Shown here one piece after another: positions 63,775-64,000 of a stretch of 64,000 bases of DNA. Below the pieces are notes generated by a model. The model saw only the letters and a list, made by a program, of their open reading frames with translations. It searched no databases and was not told the DNA's origin. Origin of the DNA: Meghimatium bilineatum (lineage: Eukaryota > Mollusca > Gastropoda > Stylommatophora > Philomycidae); the NCBI GenBank assembly GCA_034231615.1, contig CM067318.1, forward strand, positions 32,195,723 to 32,259,722, written 5' to 3'. The first letter of the stretch is position 1; every line of letters starts with the position of its first letter. Position numbers and translations under genes: made by a program.

Positions 63775-64000
63775 ACAGAAATATGTTGATCATTTCTAGT
63801 TCTGAAATATTATAACCTTAATTAACATAAATATGGTGAACATTTCTAGCACTGAAATATTACAACCTTAATGAAAATATGTTGATCATTTCTAGTTCTG
63901 AAATATTATAACCTTAATGAAAATATGTTGATCATTTCTAGTTCTGAAATATTATAACCTTAATGAAAATATGTTGAATATTTCTAGTTCTGAAATATTA
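63775..64000. repeat. 46-bp minisatellite running off the window
   Basis: Unit ATATGTTGATCATTTCTAGT, TCTGAAATATTATAACCTTA then ATGAAA. At least four copies, with the last cut by the window end. Confidence 0.9.

Overview
This window looks like non-coding DNA from a metazoan nuclear genome. It is AT-rich and packed with broken non-LTR retrotransposons, tRNA-derived and GAA-tailed SINEs, foldback MITEs, hAT, pogo-like and piggyBac-like DNA transposons, a Penelope-like element, and at least fifteen minisatellite arrays. There are no operons, bacterial ribosome-binding sites or long uninterrupted genes. The mixture of elements would fit a lophotrochozoan such as a mollusc. That placement is an inference from family resemblance, not something the sequence proves.

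Layout. 1-6.6 kb: LINE 3' ends in two or three families. 6.6-10.5 kb: degenerate minisatellites and foldback MITEs. 10.7-14.1 kb: SINE, LINE and MITE remnants. 14.6-16.1 kb: a 54-bp satellite with a 13-unit higher-order repeat. 16.2-16.8 kb: a LINE split by a pogo-like MITE. 19.2-20.2 kb: a GAT-rich minisatellite with a five-unit higher-order repeat. 21-34.9 kb: many LINE reverse-transcriptase fragments on both strands, one of them split by a full-length SINE. 35.2-37.4 kb: a hAT transposon with terminal inverted repeats and a disrupted ZBED-like transposase. 38.8-43.3 kb: foldback MITEs, a LINE and a composite tRNA-SINE. 43.6-46.6 kb: 37-, 36- and 18-bp arrays. 47.0-48.6 kb: two head-to-head, 5'-truncated Penelope-like copies, one with a readable GIY-YIG domain and both with a hammerhead-like motif near the 3' end. 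50-56 kb: more MITEs and a LINE carrying endonuclease and RT remnants. 56.4-58.3 kb: four short DNA transposons with inverted termini. 58.3-64 kb: AT-rich DNA with three further arrays, two plus-strand exon-like segments and one minus-strand coding remnant.

Nothing here is confidently a functional host gene. The best candidates for host coding sequence are the exon-like segments at 60029-60100 and 61761-61879 (plus) and the open stretch at 61940-62263 (minus). Most other open frames come either from tandem repeats whose unit length is a multiple of three or from decayed mobile elements. The most informative biology is the nesting of elements with recognisable target-site duplications, the higher-order repeats, and the Penelope-like loci with a shared ribozyme-like motif.
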